Positions 42,108 through 52,696 of a stretch of 64,000 bases of DNA are shown here, piece after piece. Source of the stretch: Gordonia oryzae. GTDB lineage: Bacteria; Actinomycetota; Actinomycetes; Mycobacteriales; Mycobacteriaceae. A program made the position numbers and the translations under genes. How positions within the stretch are numbered: the stretch's first letter is position 1; the number at the start of each line of letters is the position of its first letter. The notes beneath the pieces were generated by a model. The model was not told the DNA's origin and ran no database searches. It worked only from the letters and a program-made list of their open reading frames with translations. The DNA lies in NCBI RefSeq assembly GCF_003797185.1, contig NZ_RKMH01000008.1:186001-250000 (forward strand), written 5' to 3'.

Positions 42108-43499
42108 GTGACCGTCCCCGTCGCAAGCGACGTCTCCCCGACGGATTCCGGCACCGAGCCGGCTGCCAAACCCGCCACACGCGACAAGCACCTCTACCAG
42201 ATCGACTTCGTCCGACTGGTGACCTTCGGTGCGGTGATCCTCGACCACGTGATGCTCAGCGTCACCGCCCCGACCAGTGTCGCCGCAGGCGCCGTCGAGG
42301 TCTTCCTCCGCTACACCCGCTACAGCTTCTTCGCCCTGACCGGCTTCGTCCTCGGATACCAGTACCGCAACCGCGAGCTCAAGGCGATTCCGTTCTGGAA
42401 ACGACGTTACAAGCTGATCGGCCTGCCCTTTCTCATGTGGAGCCTGTTCTACTGGTTCTACATCCGCTATCACTTCGGTGGCGTCAACGCGATCGTCAAC
42501 GCGTGGAACAGTCTCGACGCCGCAGAGCGTTCGGTGAAATCGATCGTCTACGACCTCATCACCGGAAACGCCGCCTACCACCTGTACTTCCTGTCGGTGA
42601 GCATGCAGATCTATCTGGTGTTCCCGCTGATGCTGTGGATTCTTCGGCGCACCTGGGGTTTTCACCGCTACCTACTCGCCGCGAGCTTCATCTTCCAGAT
42701 GGTGATGATGTACGCGATGGTGCGCTCACCCCTCTCCTTCTTCACGTGGGGTATCCAGGGCGAGGTCTGGAGCCACCTGGTGGTGACGATCTTCCCCTAC
42801 CAATTCTTCATCCTCGCGGGCTGCGTGTCGGCCATGCACTATGAGGCCTTCGGTGCCTTCATCACACGGTGGCGTTGGCAGCTCATCGGTGTCGGCATCG
42901 TGGTGATCGTCGCGACCTGGCTCTACTACCTCTACATCGTCGACCGTGGCGAGGACCTGTTCCGGGCGACCAACGTCTTCATGCTCCACAACATGTGGGC
43001 GTTCATCGCGATCATCGTGATCCTGTACGGCCTCGGCACGCTCTGGCAGGAACGCCGTCACCCCGGCTCAATCCCCGACCGGTTCATGAAGACCGCCGCC
43101 GATCGCTCCTTCGCCATCTATCTCGCACACGTCCTGGCGATCTATGCCCTGCTCCCACAGATCGCCGACGAAGCCATCCCCGCCCTGCCGCGCGTCATCC
43201 TGGCGTACCTCGCCACGGTCGTGTTGACGGTATTCGTGGTGGAGACGTTGCGACGCAGCCCGATCAGTCTCATCACCACCGGACGCAATCGCATCGACTG
43301 GCGCTACCAGAACGCCGGACGGTCCGCGCTCGTCGGACTCGCCGGCATCGTCGTCGGCCTGATCGTCCGCCTCGGCTTCGGCTGGTGGGCGGGCAATCTG
43401 ATCGCCGCAACCGGCGCCTTTCTGGTGTTCTCGATGGCGATCGTCTATTGGCACCAGGTCCGCCACCGCGACGCGGAGTACGTCGAAGAAGCGGTGTGA
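42108..43499 (+). CDS. Membrane acyltransferase, Acyl_transf_3 family
   Basis: A protein of at least 463 residues with about ten membrane segments. LYQIDFVRLVTFGAVILDHV (about 29-48) carries the conserved Arg and His of the family, which O-acylates cell-wall polysaccharides or glycolipids. The next part, FFALTGFVLGYQYRNRELK, is also typical. The first standard codon is GTG 42108, which lacks a ribosome-binding site. The same frame is open back to a TAG at 41997, and GGAGG at 42032-42036 would direct initiation near the ATC at 42045, giving 21 more residues (IVTEQPSTGSPASAKRSDAD). The true start is therefore unsettled. Confidence 0.8.
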   Translation: MTVPVASDVSPTDSGTEPAAKPATRDKHLYQIDFVRLVTFGAVILDHVMLSVTAPTSVAAGAVEVFLRYTRYSFFALTGFVLGYQYRNRELKAIPFWKRRYKLIGLPFLMWSLFYWFYIRYHFGGVNAIVNAWNSLDAAERSVKSIVYDLITGNAAYHLYFLSVSMQIYLVFPLMLWILRRTWGFHRYLLAASFIFQMVMMYAMVRSPLSFFTWGIQGEVWSHLVVTIFPYQFFILAGCVSAMHYEAFGAFITRWRWQLIGVGIVVIVATWLYYLYIVDRGEDLFRATNVFMLHNMWAFIAIIVILYGLGTLWQERRHPGSIPDRFMKTAADRSFAIYLAHVLAIYALLPQIADEAIPALPRVILAYLATVVLTVFVVETLRRSPISLITTGRNRIDWRYQNAGRSALVGLAGIVVGLIVRLGFGWWAGNLIAATGAFLVFSMAIVYWHQVRHRDAEYVEEAV

Positions 43500-43510
43500 C
43501 GCAGCGCGCG

Positions 43511-43582
43511 TCAGCCCATCACCGACGCAACGCGCCAGCCCATCACCGACGCAACGCGTCAGCCCATCACCGACGCAACGCG
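43511..43582. repeat. 24-bp tandem repeat, three copies, at the lipase 3' end
   Basis: Three head-to-tail 24-base units (43511-43534, 43535-43558, 43559-43582) differ by one base. The unit is (T/C)CAGCCCATCACCGACGC plus AACGCG. The third copy carries the last codons and the stop of the lipase gene, so the other two duplicate that end. Each unit boundary can fold GCGTC/GACGC. The repeat fills the space between two convergent genes and may serve as a terminator array, or may simply be slippage. Confidence 0.85.
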
Positions 43583-44523
43583 TCGACGATGAGGCGGGCG
43601 ACGCCGGCCTTGCCGGAGGCGTCCGGGTGGTACGGCACGGGCAGCTCGAATCCGCGCAGCCACGGGTCGGGTGAGCACACGGTGTGCTCGGCGCCGAGCG
43701 GACCGGTGGTGACGAGCTCGGCACCGGAGATCTGCGCGGCTTCGGCGGTCACCTGGGCGAGCGCGTCGTACACCCGGATGGTCGACTCGATCTCCTCCGG
43801 CGTGAGTGCGAGTTTGGGACAGATCGGGCCACCGGCAACCACCACCGGTGGATAGTCGACGAGGACTATCCGCGCCGCGGGGGCGCGCATCCGAACGGCG
43901 AACACCGTCTCGATCATCTTCTGCTCGACGGCGGCATACTGTTCGAATCCGGGTTCGGGAGAGATGGGGCGGCCATGTCCGCACACCCGCTCGGCGATCT
44001 CCTTCACCGGGTCGGCGACAGAGTTCTTGCAGCCCATGGCAATCAGGCGCTGCACGTAACCGATGTCGTTGCCGCCGGTGGTGATCGTCACCAACGCCGT
44101 ACCGGGGGTGACGGCGTCGATCTGGGGTTGCGACACGAACCGCTGTCGACGGTCCAGGATGTTCTCGGTCGTCGCCCCCGAACACGTCGCGTCGACCAGG
44201 CTCATGTTCAGCGCTTGAGCAACCTGGTGCGGATAGTTGTCCACGGTGCGCAGGCACCGGTTGCCGACCGAGTCCAGCCCGCCCGGGCCTGCGGCATAGG
44301 AACTCCCCAACGCCACATACTTCTGCGGTGCGGCGGCAGGCGAGACGGCGGTCTCGGGCTGGCGCTGCGCGGCGGTCTCGGGCTGGCGCTGCGCGGCGGT
44401 CTGCACCATCGTCGACTCAGCCGCCGACGGCACGCTCGCACTCCCGGAGAGTACGACGACGGCGGCGGCGACCAATGCGGCAACCGCCGTGGCGACACGG
44501 CCGAAACGTGCTCGAGACATCAA
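43567..44523 (-). CDS. Secreted SGNH-family lipase/esterase
   Basis: A 318-residue exported hydrolase. A signal peptide (about 1-35, core VATAVAALVAAAVVVLSGSA) precedes a short Gln/Pro/Glu linker containing AAQRQPET twice. The SGNH blocks follow: GSSYAAGPGG (nucleophile Ser in a GSS version of GDS), TGGNDIGY (block III) and YHPDASG (block V Asp/His region). Such enzymes hydrolyse lipid or acetyl esters outside the cell. ATG 44523 or the adjacent ATG 44520 may start it. The C-terminus ends within a tandem repeat unit. Confidence 0.8.
   Translation of the reverse strand: MMSRARFGRVATAVAALVAAAVVVLSGSASVPSAAESTMVQTAAQRQPETAAQRQPETAVSPAAAPQKYVALGSSYAAGPGGLDSVGNRCLRTVDNYPHQVAQALNMSLVDATCSGATTENILDRRQRFVSQPQIDAVTPGTALVTITTGGNDIGYVQRLIAMGCKNSVADPVKEIAERVCGHGRPISPEPGFEQYAAVEQKMIETVFAVRMRAPAARIVLVDYPPVVVAGGPICPKLALTPEEIESTIRVYDALAQVTAEAAQISGAELVTTGPLGAEHTVCSPDPWLRGFELPVPYHPDASGKAGVARLIVDALRR
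44350..44397. repeat. 24-bp in-frame tandem duplication in the lipase linker
   Basis: Two exact 24-base units (44350-44373 and 44374-44397) encode the doubled AAQRQPET linker after the signal peptide. A partial third unit follows. Being a multiple of three, it changes linker length without breaking the frame. Confidence 0.8.
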
Positions 44524-44615
44524 GGAACATTTTCACACACCGCGATGACAGGAAGCGTCAACGCCCCGTGTTGAATTGCCCACGTGGCGTGGACAAAAGC
44601 CGCGTTCGGGCGATT

Positions 44616-45482
44616 TCAGGAGAATATCTCCGGCAGCTCGGTCGCCACCGAATCGATGAAGGTCGGATCACGCTTCTCCAGAAACGACGTCACCCCCTCG
44701 GCGACGTCGGGCATCCGACCCCGCGCGTAGATCGCCGCGGAGTCCGCGTGATGGGCGTCGAGCGGGCTCGGCGCCCCCGCCATGCGCCACAGCAACTGCC
44801 GGGTCAGCGCGACCGATACCGGTGCGGTGCCCGCCGTCATCTCCCTGGCGGCGGCGATCGCCGCGTCGAGAACCTCATCGGGAGCAACAACCTGCTGCAC
44901 CAGACCGGCCTCAAGCGCCTCGCCGGCGCCGACCATCTGCGCCCCCAACGTCCAGCGCAGCGCGGTCGGCAGTCCTACCAGGCGCGGTAGGAACCAAGTG
45001 GACGCCGCCTCCGGCACCAGTCCACGCTTGGTGAACACGAATCCGAAGCGGGCGTTCTCCGAGGCGATGCGGGCGTCGGCGGGCAGGGTCATGGTGACGC
45101 CGACGCCCGCGGACGGGCCATTGATCGCCATCACCACAGGCTTGAGCGAGGCGAAGATCCGCAGCGTCAGGCGGCCCCCAGAATCCGGCGGTACCTCACC
45201 GGGGTCCTTCTCCTCGAGCACGAATGTGGTTGCGCCAGCGGCGAGGTCGGCGCCGGCACAGAACGCCCGGCCGGCGCCGGTGATGACCACCGCACGCACC
45301 GAGTCGTCGGCGTCGGTCTCGTCGAAGGCCGCCTGGATCTGCTCACCCATCTCGAAGGTGAACGCATTGAGCCGATCCGGGCGGTTCAGGGTGATGACGG
45401 CGATCTCGTCGTGCCGGGTGACCGTGATGACCGGTTCGGGGGCCGCTTCGGTGTGACCCTGCGTTGCTGTTTCGGTGCTCAC
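44616..45482 (-). CDS. Crotonase-family enoyl-CoA hydratase/isomerase
   Basis: A 288-residue protein with LNRPDRLNAFTFEMGEQIQA, AFCAGADLAAG (oxyanion hole), NGPSAGVGVTMTLPAD and FTKRGLVPEAASTW. The first catalytic Glu of hydratases is replaced (SAGVGVTM), while the second (PEAAS) is present, so an isomerase or an unusual hydratase is likely. The start is GTG 45482 with GGAGG upstream. The frame extends into the clpC terminator region without support. Its pathway is unknown. Confidence 0.8.
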   Translation of the reverse strand: MSTETATQGHTEAAPEPVITVTRHDEIAVITLNRPDRLNAFTFEMGEQIQAAFDETDADDSVRAVVITGAGRAFCAGADLAAGATTFVLEEKDPGEVPPDSGGRLTLRIFASLKPVVMAINGPSAGVGVTMTLPADARIASENARFGFVFTKRGLVPEAASTWFLPRLVGLPTALRWTLGAQMVGAGEALEAGLVQQVVAPDEVLDAAIAAAREMTAGTAPVSVALTRQLLWRMAGAPSPLDAHHADSAAIYARGRMPDVAEGVTSFLEKRDPTFIDSVATELPEIFS

Positions 45483-45613
45483 GGTGTGACGCCTCCGCTC
45501 GGTGATATACGACGACGCACCTGATGTTGCGCCGATCACCATTGTGGCGGTGTCCTCATGATGACCACACTCCGGGTTCGGCCCCCGCACCCACAGCCCT
45601 CGGCGGTGATGCC

Positions 45614-45650
45614 GACGCCCGCCGCTCCACAGAAGGAGTCGACGGGCGTC
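45614..45650 (-). terminator. clpC terminator hairpin
   Basis: GACGCCCG (45614-45621) pairs with CGGGCGTC (45643-45650), and inside them CG-CTCC pairs with GGAG-CG across a six-base loop, giving a stem of about 14 pairs with one mismatch and one bulge. It starts 24 bases after the clpC stop on the minus strand and lies before the crotonase gene. Confidence 0.65.
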
Positions 45651-45673
45651 GTAGGTGTTGGCAGGCGGGCCGA

Positions 45674-48217
<2,544 letters not shown>

Positions 48218-48670
48218 TGTTCTCCCTCATTTCGCTTTCGCCCCGGCCGTCGTGGTTGTCCCGGTGATCGGAAACCGCGGGCGGTGACCGATGCGAGGCG
48301 ACAACTGCGATGGTGTCGGGGTACACGACGACCAGCTTGCTTCCACTCTAGAGGTCGTGCGGTGTGCACCTGCAGTTAACGCCCACCAGAAGTCAACGTC
48401 ATGCACACGTCGACGGGGGTCTGCGCGGTACAACTGCCCTGCACATCAGCATGTTCCACGATGCGCGGCGCCGCGCTACGCCGAGAGCGAACGACGCCGG
48501 GGGCCGCCCCTGTCGGTGTTCGGTCGAGCGCGCGGCGAGCCGCCGGGGTACCGCACCCGAATGACAACGGCTACGCCTGGCTAACGAGACCGGCGAAATT
48601 CGCGAACAGGCCACTACGGGACATCGCTCTCGAGGTCGGGACCTGACACCACCACCAGGAAGGCCACATC
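48218..48670. other. Long divergent intergenic region upstream of clpC
   Basis: These 453 bases separate clpC from a secreted-protein gene. Short frames here have no recognisable product. It should contain the clpC promoter and a long 5' leader. A ClgR-like site is at 48475-48492. TAGAGT (minus strand, 48346-48351) could be a -10 box. In M. tuberculosis lsr2 and lysS precede clpC1. They are absent here, so the region is a break in synteny. Confidence 0.5.
48475..48492. promoter_or_regulatory. ClgR-like binding site
   Basis: GCTACGCCGAGAGCGAAC fits the corynebacterial ClgR consensus WNNWCGCYNANRGCGWWS at all positions but the first (G for A/T). ClgR activates clpC and clpP operons in Corynebacterium and Mycobacterium. 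It is 258 bases before the clpC start, which implies a long leader if functional. The divergent gene could also be controlled. Confidence 0.55.
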
Positions 48671-49231
48671 ATGACCTCTGCTCGACGCTCTCCGTCCACC
48701 CGACCGCCGACCGGACTCCGGCGACTCCTCGTCCTGTGCCTCGCGGTGGCCGGCGTGCTCGCCGGCTCACTCTCGGCCACCGCCCTCGGGGCCGGCGACG
48801 CCGCGGCCGCCCCGCCCGGCAGTGGGCACGGGCTGTGTTTCGACCTCAACTCGGCCCTCGCCCGTGACTCGCTCACCAAGATCGGCCGAGACGTCAACGG
48901 CGGGAGTTGGGAACCTCACAGCGCGAGCACCAATCCCCTCTCCCGCGGCTGCAACCTCGACTGGATGCTGGTCAACGGCAATGGGGTCGGCGACGCCACC
49001 TACCAGTCGCGCGTCCTGCTCTTCCACCACGGCCGTTTCCTCGGCACCGTCGATCCGAGGCCGTACTCCTACACCTCCATCGCCGATTGGACGCGTGACC
49101 ACGTCACCGTGAAGTATCGCTGGCTGCGCGCCGACGACCCGTTCTGCTGCGCGAGTGGCGGACCCACCTACGTCACCGCATTCCAGTTGGGCGGCAGGGT
49201 GATTCGTCTGGGATTCTTCCCGCCGGCCTGA
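48671..49231 (+). CDS. Secreted LppP/LprE-family protein
   Basis: A 186-residue exported protein. The signal peptide (about 15-47, core LLVLCLAVAGVLAGSLSATA) ends near DAAAAPPG, a type-I cleavage site. No lipobox Cys is placed to give a lipoprotein, unlike mycobacterial LppP/LprE. The domain has LLFHHGRFLGTVDPRPYSYT (about 116-135), VTVKYRWLRADDPFCCASGG (double Cys) and a Cys-containing N-terminal strand. LprE-like proteins are linked to envelope and host interaction, with no defined biochemical role. ATG 48671 has AGGAAGG upstream. Confidence 0.7.
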   Translation: MTSARRSPSTRPPTGLRRLLVLCLAVAGVLAGSLSATALGAGDAAAAPPGSGHGLCFDLNSALARDSLTKIGRDVNGGSWEPHSASTNPLSRGCNLDWMLVNGNGVGDATYQSRVLLFHHGRFLGTVDPRPYSYTSIADWTRDHVTVKYRWLRADDPFCCASGGPTYVTAFQLGGRVIRLGFFPPA

Positions 49232-49244
49232 TCGGTGGGCGCGA

Positions 49245-49283
49245 GTGTCGCCGGTCGTGCCGTACGGGCACGGCCGGCGACAC
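49245..49283 (+). terminator. Intrinsic terminator after the LppP/LprE-type gene
   Basis: A 17-base stem (left arm 49245-49261, right arm 49267-49283) has perfect complementarity except one G-U pair in RNA, with a 5-base loop. ACACCTTTTCTG follows directly. It lies 14 bases after the stop and 56 bases before the sigma-factor start. Confidence 0.85.
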
Positions 49284-49338
49284 ACCTTTTCTGCCCAACC
49301 GGCGTCGGGTTTGCGGTCCGGGCGACGACGATGAGGGT

Positions 49339-49866
49339 GTGAGTGGTGAAGACACCGGCCCCGAGGCCCTCCTCGAGGTCTACGGCACGGCTCTACCTGC
49401 GGTATACGGGTTCGTCGTGCGACGGTGCCCGGACCGACGGGTCGCCGAGGACGTCACATCGGAGACCTTTCTCGCCGCGATGGATTCGGTTCGTCGCGAC
49501 GCCGACCTGACCCCGACGGTGCCCTGGCTGCTCGGGGTCGCCCGGCACAAGCTCGCCGACCACTGGCGACGGGCGCAACGGACGCCCGAGCCCATGCCGG
49601 ACGTGCCCGATCCGCCGGGCGAGGATCTCGCCGAGGTCCATCTGGACCGGATGATCGCCCACCACACCCTGGCGCAGCTCACGCCCATCCACCGCTCGGT
49701 GCTCACGCTGCGCTACGTCGACGACCTTCCGGTCGCCGAATGCGCCGAGATCATGGGCCGCACCGTCGGTGCCACCGAGGCGCTGTTGACCCGGGCCAAG
49801 CGCGCCTTCCGCGCGGCCTACCCCGGCCAACCGGCCCGATCCACCCGGAAAGGAGGACGCGCATGA
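49339..49866 (+). CDS. ECF-type RNA polymerase sigma factor
   Basis: A 175-residue sigma factor. Region 2 spans about 15-75 (AEDVTSETFLAAMDSVRRDA, PTVPWLLGVARHKLADHWRR). Region 4 spans about 110-160 (LTPIHRSVLTLRYVDDLPVA, ECAEIMGRTVGATEALLTRA). It starts at GTG 49339 with GAGGG upstream. There is no anti-sigma factor of the usual type next to it. Instead, its stop overlaps the ATG of a triple-VOC protein whose N-terminal 60 residues may act with it. The target promoters are unknown. Confidence 0.85.
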   Translation: MSGEDTGPEALLEVYGTALPAVYGFVVRRCPDRRVAEDVTSETFLAAMDSVRRDADLTPTVPWLLGVARHKLADHWRRAQRTPEPMPDVPDPPGEDLAEVHLDRMIAHHTLAQLTPIHRSVLTLRYVDDLPVAECAEIMGRTVGATEALLTRAKRAFRAAYPGQPARSTRKGGRA

Positions 49867-51230
49867 ACCACGACGACGCCGAATTCCATTCGGCCCCAAA
49901 CTCGTCCATCGGCGACCCGTTCGCCGTGTTGCGCGCCTCGGACACCCCCGGGTGGGACGCACCGGTGGCACCCGATCCCGCCTTCGCCGCCCGTCTCCGT
50001 GACCGACTCGAGCGCGGCGTCACCCTTCCGAAGGGAATCCTCATGTCCAACACCGCCATCACCGAGAGCGAAGCTGCCATCTCGGCACCCGCCGCGTCTG
50101 CCGTCGAACGCCCCGGCGCCCTGCCTTATCTCACGGTCCGCGGAGCGCGGCAAGCGATCGACTGGTACCGCGACAACCTGGGCGCGCGTCTACGGGGTGA
50201 ACCGATTGTCATGGACGACAACCGAATCGGGCACGCCGAACTCGAGATCGGCGACGGCGTGCTCTACCTCGCCGACGAGTTCGCCGACATGGGTCTGCGC
50301 GCTCCGCAACCCGGGCACGTCTCGGTGAGCCTCATGCTGCCCGTCGCCGACACCGACGAGGCCCTGGCCCACGCACAGCGCGGTGGCGCCGCCGTCACCC
50401 GCGAACCCTACGACGCCCACGGCACGCGCTCGGCGACCATCATCGATCCCTTCGGACATCGGTGGATGCTGACCGGCCCCGCACGGACCGCACTGACTGC
50501 CGAACATGTCCGGGTCGGCGACATCGTCTACCTGTCGCTGCAGACGCCCGACCGTGAGCGGGCCGCCCGCTTCTACGGCGCGGTTCTCGGCTGGGAGTTC
50601 AACCCGGAAACCCGGCAGGTCACCAACATCGGCCATCGTCTCGGGATCTTCGACGGCAACGGCGACGGCGACGGCGACGGCGACGGAACGGCCGGGACCC
50701 TCTACTGCGTGTACGCCGTGGAGGACTTCGATCGGGCGCGCGCAGCCATCCTCGCCGCCGGCGGTCGAGCCGGCGAGATCAGCACCGTCGCGCGCGACGG
50801 ATACCTCGTGATGGACGCCGTGGACGATCAGGGTGTCGCCTTCTCGGTCCACGTACCCGACCCCGGCGAGACCCGCGGGGAACAGCACCCTCGCACCCTC
50901 GGCGCGATGTCGTATCTCACCGTGCACACCCCGGACTCGGCCCGGTACCGCGATTTCTATGGCGCCGTGATGAATTGGCGGTTCACACCCGGTCGTATCG
51001 ACGACGGCTGGGAGGTCGACGGGGTGCATCCGCAGATCGGGATCTCCGGGGGCGCGGATCGGTCCCTGGCCGAACCGATGTGGAACGTGGCCGATATCGA
51101 CGAGGCCGTCGATAGGGTGCGCGCTGCCGGCGGAGCCGTGATCGAGGAGCCCAACCGTCAGGCCTACGGCGCGGTGGCGCGATGCACCGACGACCAGGGC
51201 GCGCGGTTCTACCTCGGTCAGTTGTTCTGA
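49863..51230 (+). CDS. Protein with N-terminal tail and three VOC (glyoxalase-like) domains
   Basis: A 455-residue protein. Residues 1-62 (DPFAVLRASDTPGWDAPVAP, DPAFAARLRDRLERGVTLPKG) form a helical tail seen before VOC domains in actinobacterial sigma-factor operons. Three VOC domains follow at about 82-200 (PYLTVRGARQAIDWYRDNLG), 215-335 (VYLSLQTPDRERAARFYGAV) and 345-455 (SYLTVHTPDSARYRDFYGAV). Metal ligands of real glyoxalases are not obvious. A ligand-binding or resistance role is likely. The ATG overlaps the sigma stop. A GGCGAC hexamer repeat (50661-50684) codes Gly-Asp residues in domain 2 and may vary by slippage. Its end overlaps the converging HxlR gene by 13 bases. Confidence 0.8.
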   Translation: MNHDDAEFHSAPNSSIGDPFAVLRASDTPGWDAPVAPDPAFAARLRDRLERGVTLPKGILMSNTAITESEAAISAPAASAVERPGALPYLTVRGARQAIDWYRDNLGARLRGEPIVMDDNRIGHAELEIGDGVLYLADEFADMGLRAPQPGHVSVSLMLPVADTDEALAHAQRGGAAVTREPYDAHGTRSATIIDPFGHRWMLTGPARTALTAEHVRVGDIVYLSLQTPDRERAARFYGAVLGWEFNPETRQVTNIGHRLGIFDGNGDGDGDGDGTAGTLYCVYAVEDFDRARAAILAAGGRAGEISTVARDGYLVMDAVDDQGVAFSVHVPDPGETRGEQHPRTLGAMSYLTVHTPDSARYRDFYGAVMNWRFTPGRIDDGWEVDGVHPQIGISGGADRSLAEPMWNVADIDEAVDRVRAAGGAVIEEPNRQAYGAVARCTDDQGARFYLGQLF

Positions 51231-51649
51231 CGGGTGGCGTCGTAGGCCTCGCGTGCCCGCTCGACCGCTGCGAGATTGCCTTGGACGAGGTGGATCAGGG
51301 CGCGCAATTGGGTCGCGGCGTCGCCACCCAGGTCAGTGAGCGAGTACTCGACCTTCGGTGGGATCGATTGCAGCACAGTACGTGTGACGAAACCATCGCG
51401 TTCGAGGTTGTGCAGCGTCTGCGAGAGCATCCGCTCGCTGACCCCGTCGACGCGGCGCCGTAACGCGCTGAACCGCAGGTCCCCCTCGGCCAGCGCCGCG
51501 AGCGCCAGCACACCCCATCGACTGGTCACGTTCTGCAGCACATCACGCGAACTGCAATCGCGGGCGAAGACGTCGGCCTCCAGAGTCGGATCGACAGCGA
51601 CCGGGTCGGAGGCTGCGGAGCCGGGGGCGGCGGGGGTCATGGGAGCCAT
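51218..51649 (-). CDS. HxlR-family redox regulator, QorR-like
   Basis: A 143-residue winged-helix protein of the HxlR type with DVLQNVTSRWGVLALAALAE (about 36-55), FSALRRRVDGVSERMLSQTL and LERDGFVTR. A Cys at about residue 32 (FARDCSSRDV) is in the position of the thiol sensor of QorR. It is divergent from a QorB-like NAD(P)H-binding oxidoreductase, the same pairing as qorR/qor2 in Corynebacterium glutamicum, where QorR responds to disulfide stress. The start may be ATG 51649 or 51640. Confidence 0.8.
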   Translation of the reverse strand: MAPMTPAAPGSAASDPVAVDPTLEADVFARDCSSRDVLQNVTSRWGVLALAALAEGDLRFSALRRRVDGVSERMLSQTLHNLERDGFVTRTVLQSIPPKVEYSLTDLGGDAATQLRALIHLVQGNLAAVERAREAYDATRQNN

Positions 51650-51738
51650 TCTAGGCGCATCGGGACGATGGTGCTAATCGTCACACATGTGCACGGTGAC
51701 AGATATTGCACAGTAATAATAGTAAGTGCATCATGAGT

Positions 51739-51756
51739 GGGAAGCTTGCACTTCCC
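51739..51756. promoter_or_regulatory. Inverted repeat in the leader of the QorB-like gene
   Basis: GGGAAG-CTTGCA-CTTCCC is a 6+6+6 inverted repeat 22 bases before the oxidoreductase start. The AT-rich AGTAATAATAGTAAGTG just before it is unusual for this DNA and holds the likely promoter and operator of the divergent pair. The exact HxlR site cannot be fixed by eye. Confidence 0.35.
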
Positions 51757-51777
51757 GTCACCTACCCAGGAGGAACC

Positions 51778-52647
51778 ATGACCACCTACGCCGTCACCGG
51801 AGCAACCGGAGGACTCGGTAGTGCCGCCGTCGAGGCGTTGCTCGACCGGGGCGTCGCGGCAGGCGACGTGGTCGCCGTCGTCCGCAACCCGGAGAAGGCC
51901 GACGCACTGCGGTCTGCAGGCGTCGACGTCCGGGTCGCCGACTACGGCGACCCGACCGCGTTGCGCGCCGCCCTGACCGGCGTCGACCGTGTGCTGCTGG
52001 TCTCGGGCTCCGAGGTCGGGCAGCGAGTCTCGCAGCACCGCAACGTGATCGATGCCGCAGCAGAAGTCGGTGTCACCCTGATCGCCTACACCAGCATCCT
52101 GCGCGCCGACACCTCGCCACTGGCTCTGGCGACCGAACACGTCGCCACCGAGCGCGTACTCGCCGAGTCCGGCATCCCCACGGTGCTGCTGCGCAACGGC
52201 TGGTACTGGGAGAACTACCTGGCCGCGGCACCGCAGGCCATCGAGACCGGAGTCCTGTACGGGAGCGCCGGGAACGGGTCCGTCGCGGCGGCGTCGCGCC
52301 GGGACTACGCCGCCGCGGCGGCAACCGCCCTCGTCGAGGCCTCAGGTGGTGAGGTCTACGAGCTCGCCGGCGACGAGCACCCGACCTACGCACAGATCGC
52401 CGCAACACTTGCCGAGGTCAGCGGAAAACCGGTGCACTACACCGATATCCCCGAGTCCGACTACGCGGCGGCACTCACCGAGGCCGGTATTCCGGCACCG
52501 ATGGCTGCGATCCTCGCCGACTCGGACGCCGGAGTCGCCCAGGGTGCGCTCGACTCCGACTCGACCGACCTCGCGACGCTCACCGGCCGGTCGTCCACAC
52601 CTCTGGCCGAGGTGTTACGTGCGGGCTTGGGGTCGGTAACCGCCTGA
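51778..52647 (+). CDS. QorB-like NAD(P)H-binding quinone oxidoreductase
   Basis: A 289-residue NmrA/atypical SDR protein. VTGATGGLGSAAVEALLDRG (about 6-25) is the nucleotide-binding motif. LRNGWYWENYLAAAPQAIET (about 140-159) is the NmrA/QorB-type segment that carries the substrate-binding Trp/Tyr. AGGAGG precedes the ATG at 51778. Quinone reductases of this kind lower quinone toxicity using NADPH. It is divergent from the HxlR regulator and likely induced by thiol oxidation. Confidence 0.8.
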   Translation: MTTYAVTGATGGLGSAAVEALLDRGVAAGDVVAVVRNPEKADALRSAGVDVRVADYGDPTALRAALTGVDRVLLVSGSEVGQRVSQHRNVIDAAAEVGVTLIAYTSILRADTSPLALATEHVATERVLAESGIPTVLLRNGWYWENYLAAAPQAIETGVLYGSAGNGSVAAASRRDYAAAAATALVEASGGEVYELAGDEHPTYAQIAATLAEVSGKPVHYTDIPESDYAAALTEAGIPAPMAAILADSDAGVAQGALDSDSTDLATLTGRSSTPLAEVLRAGLGSVTA

Positions 52648-52696
52648 TCTGCATGTCGGTCTCCCCCACGCACGGCAGGAGTGATTGACTGTCGCC

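Noticed and set aside
43511..43582. Possible CRISPR array
   Set aside because: The units are contiguous 24-base tandem copies without spacers and no cas genes are present.
50661..50684. GGCGAC hexamer array as a separate repeat element
   Set aside because: It is in frame within the triple-VOC gene and codes Gly-Asp, so it is noted there only.
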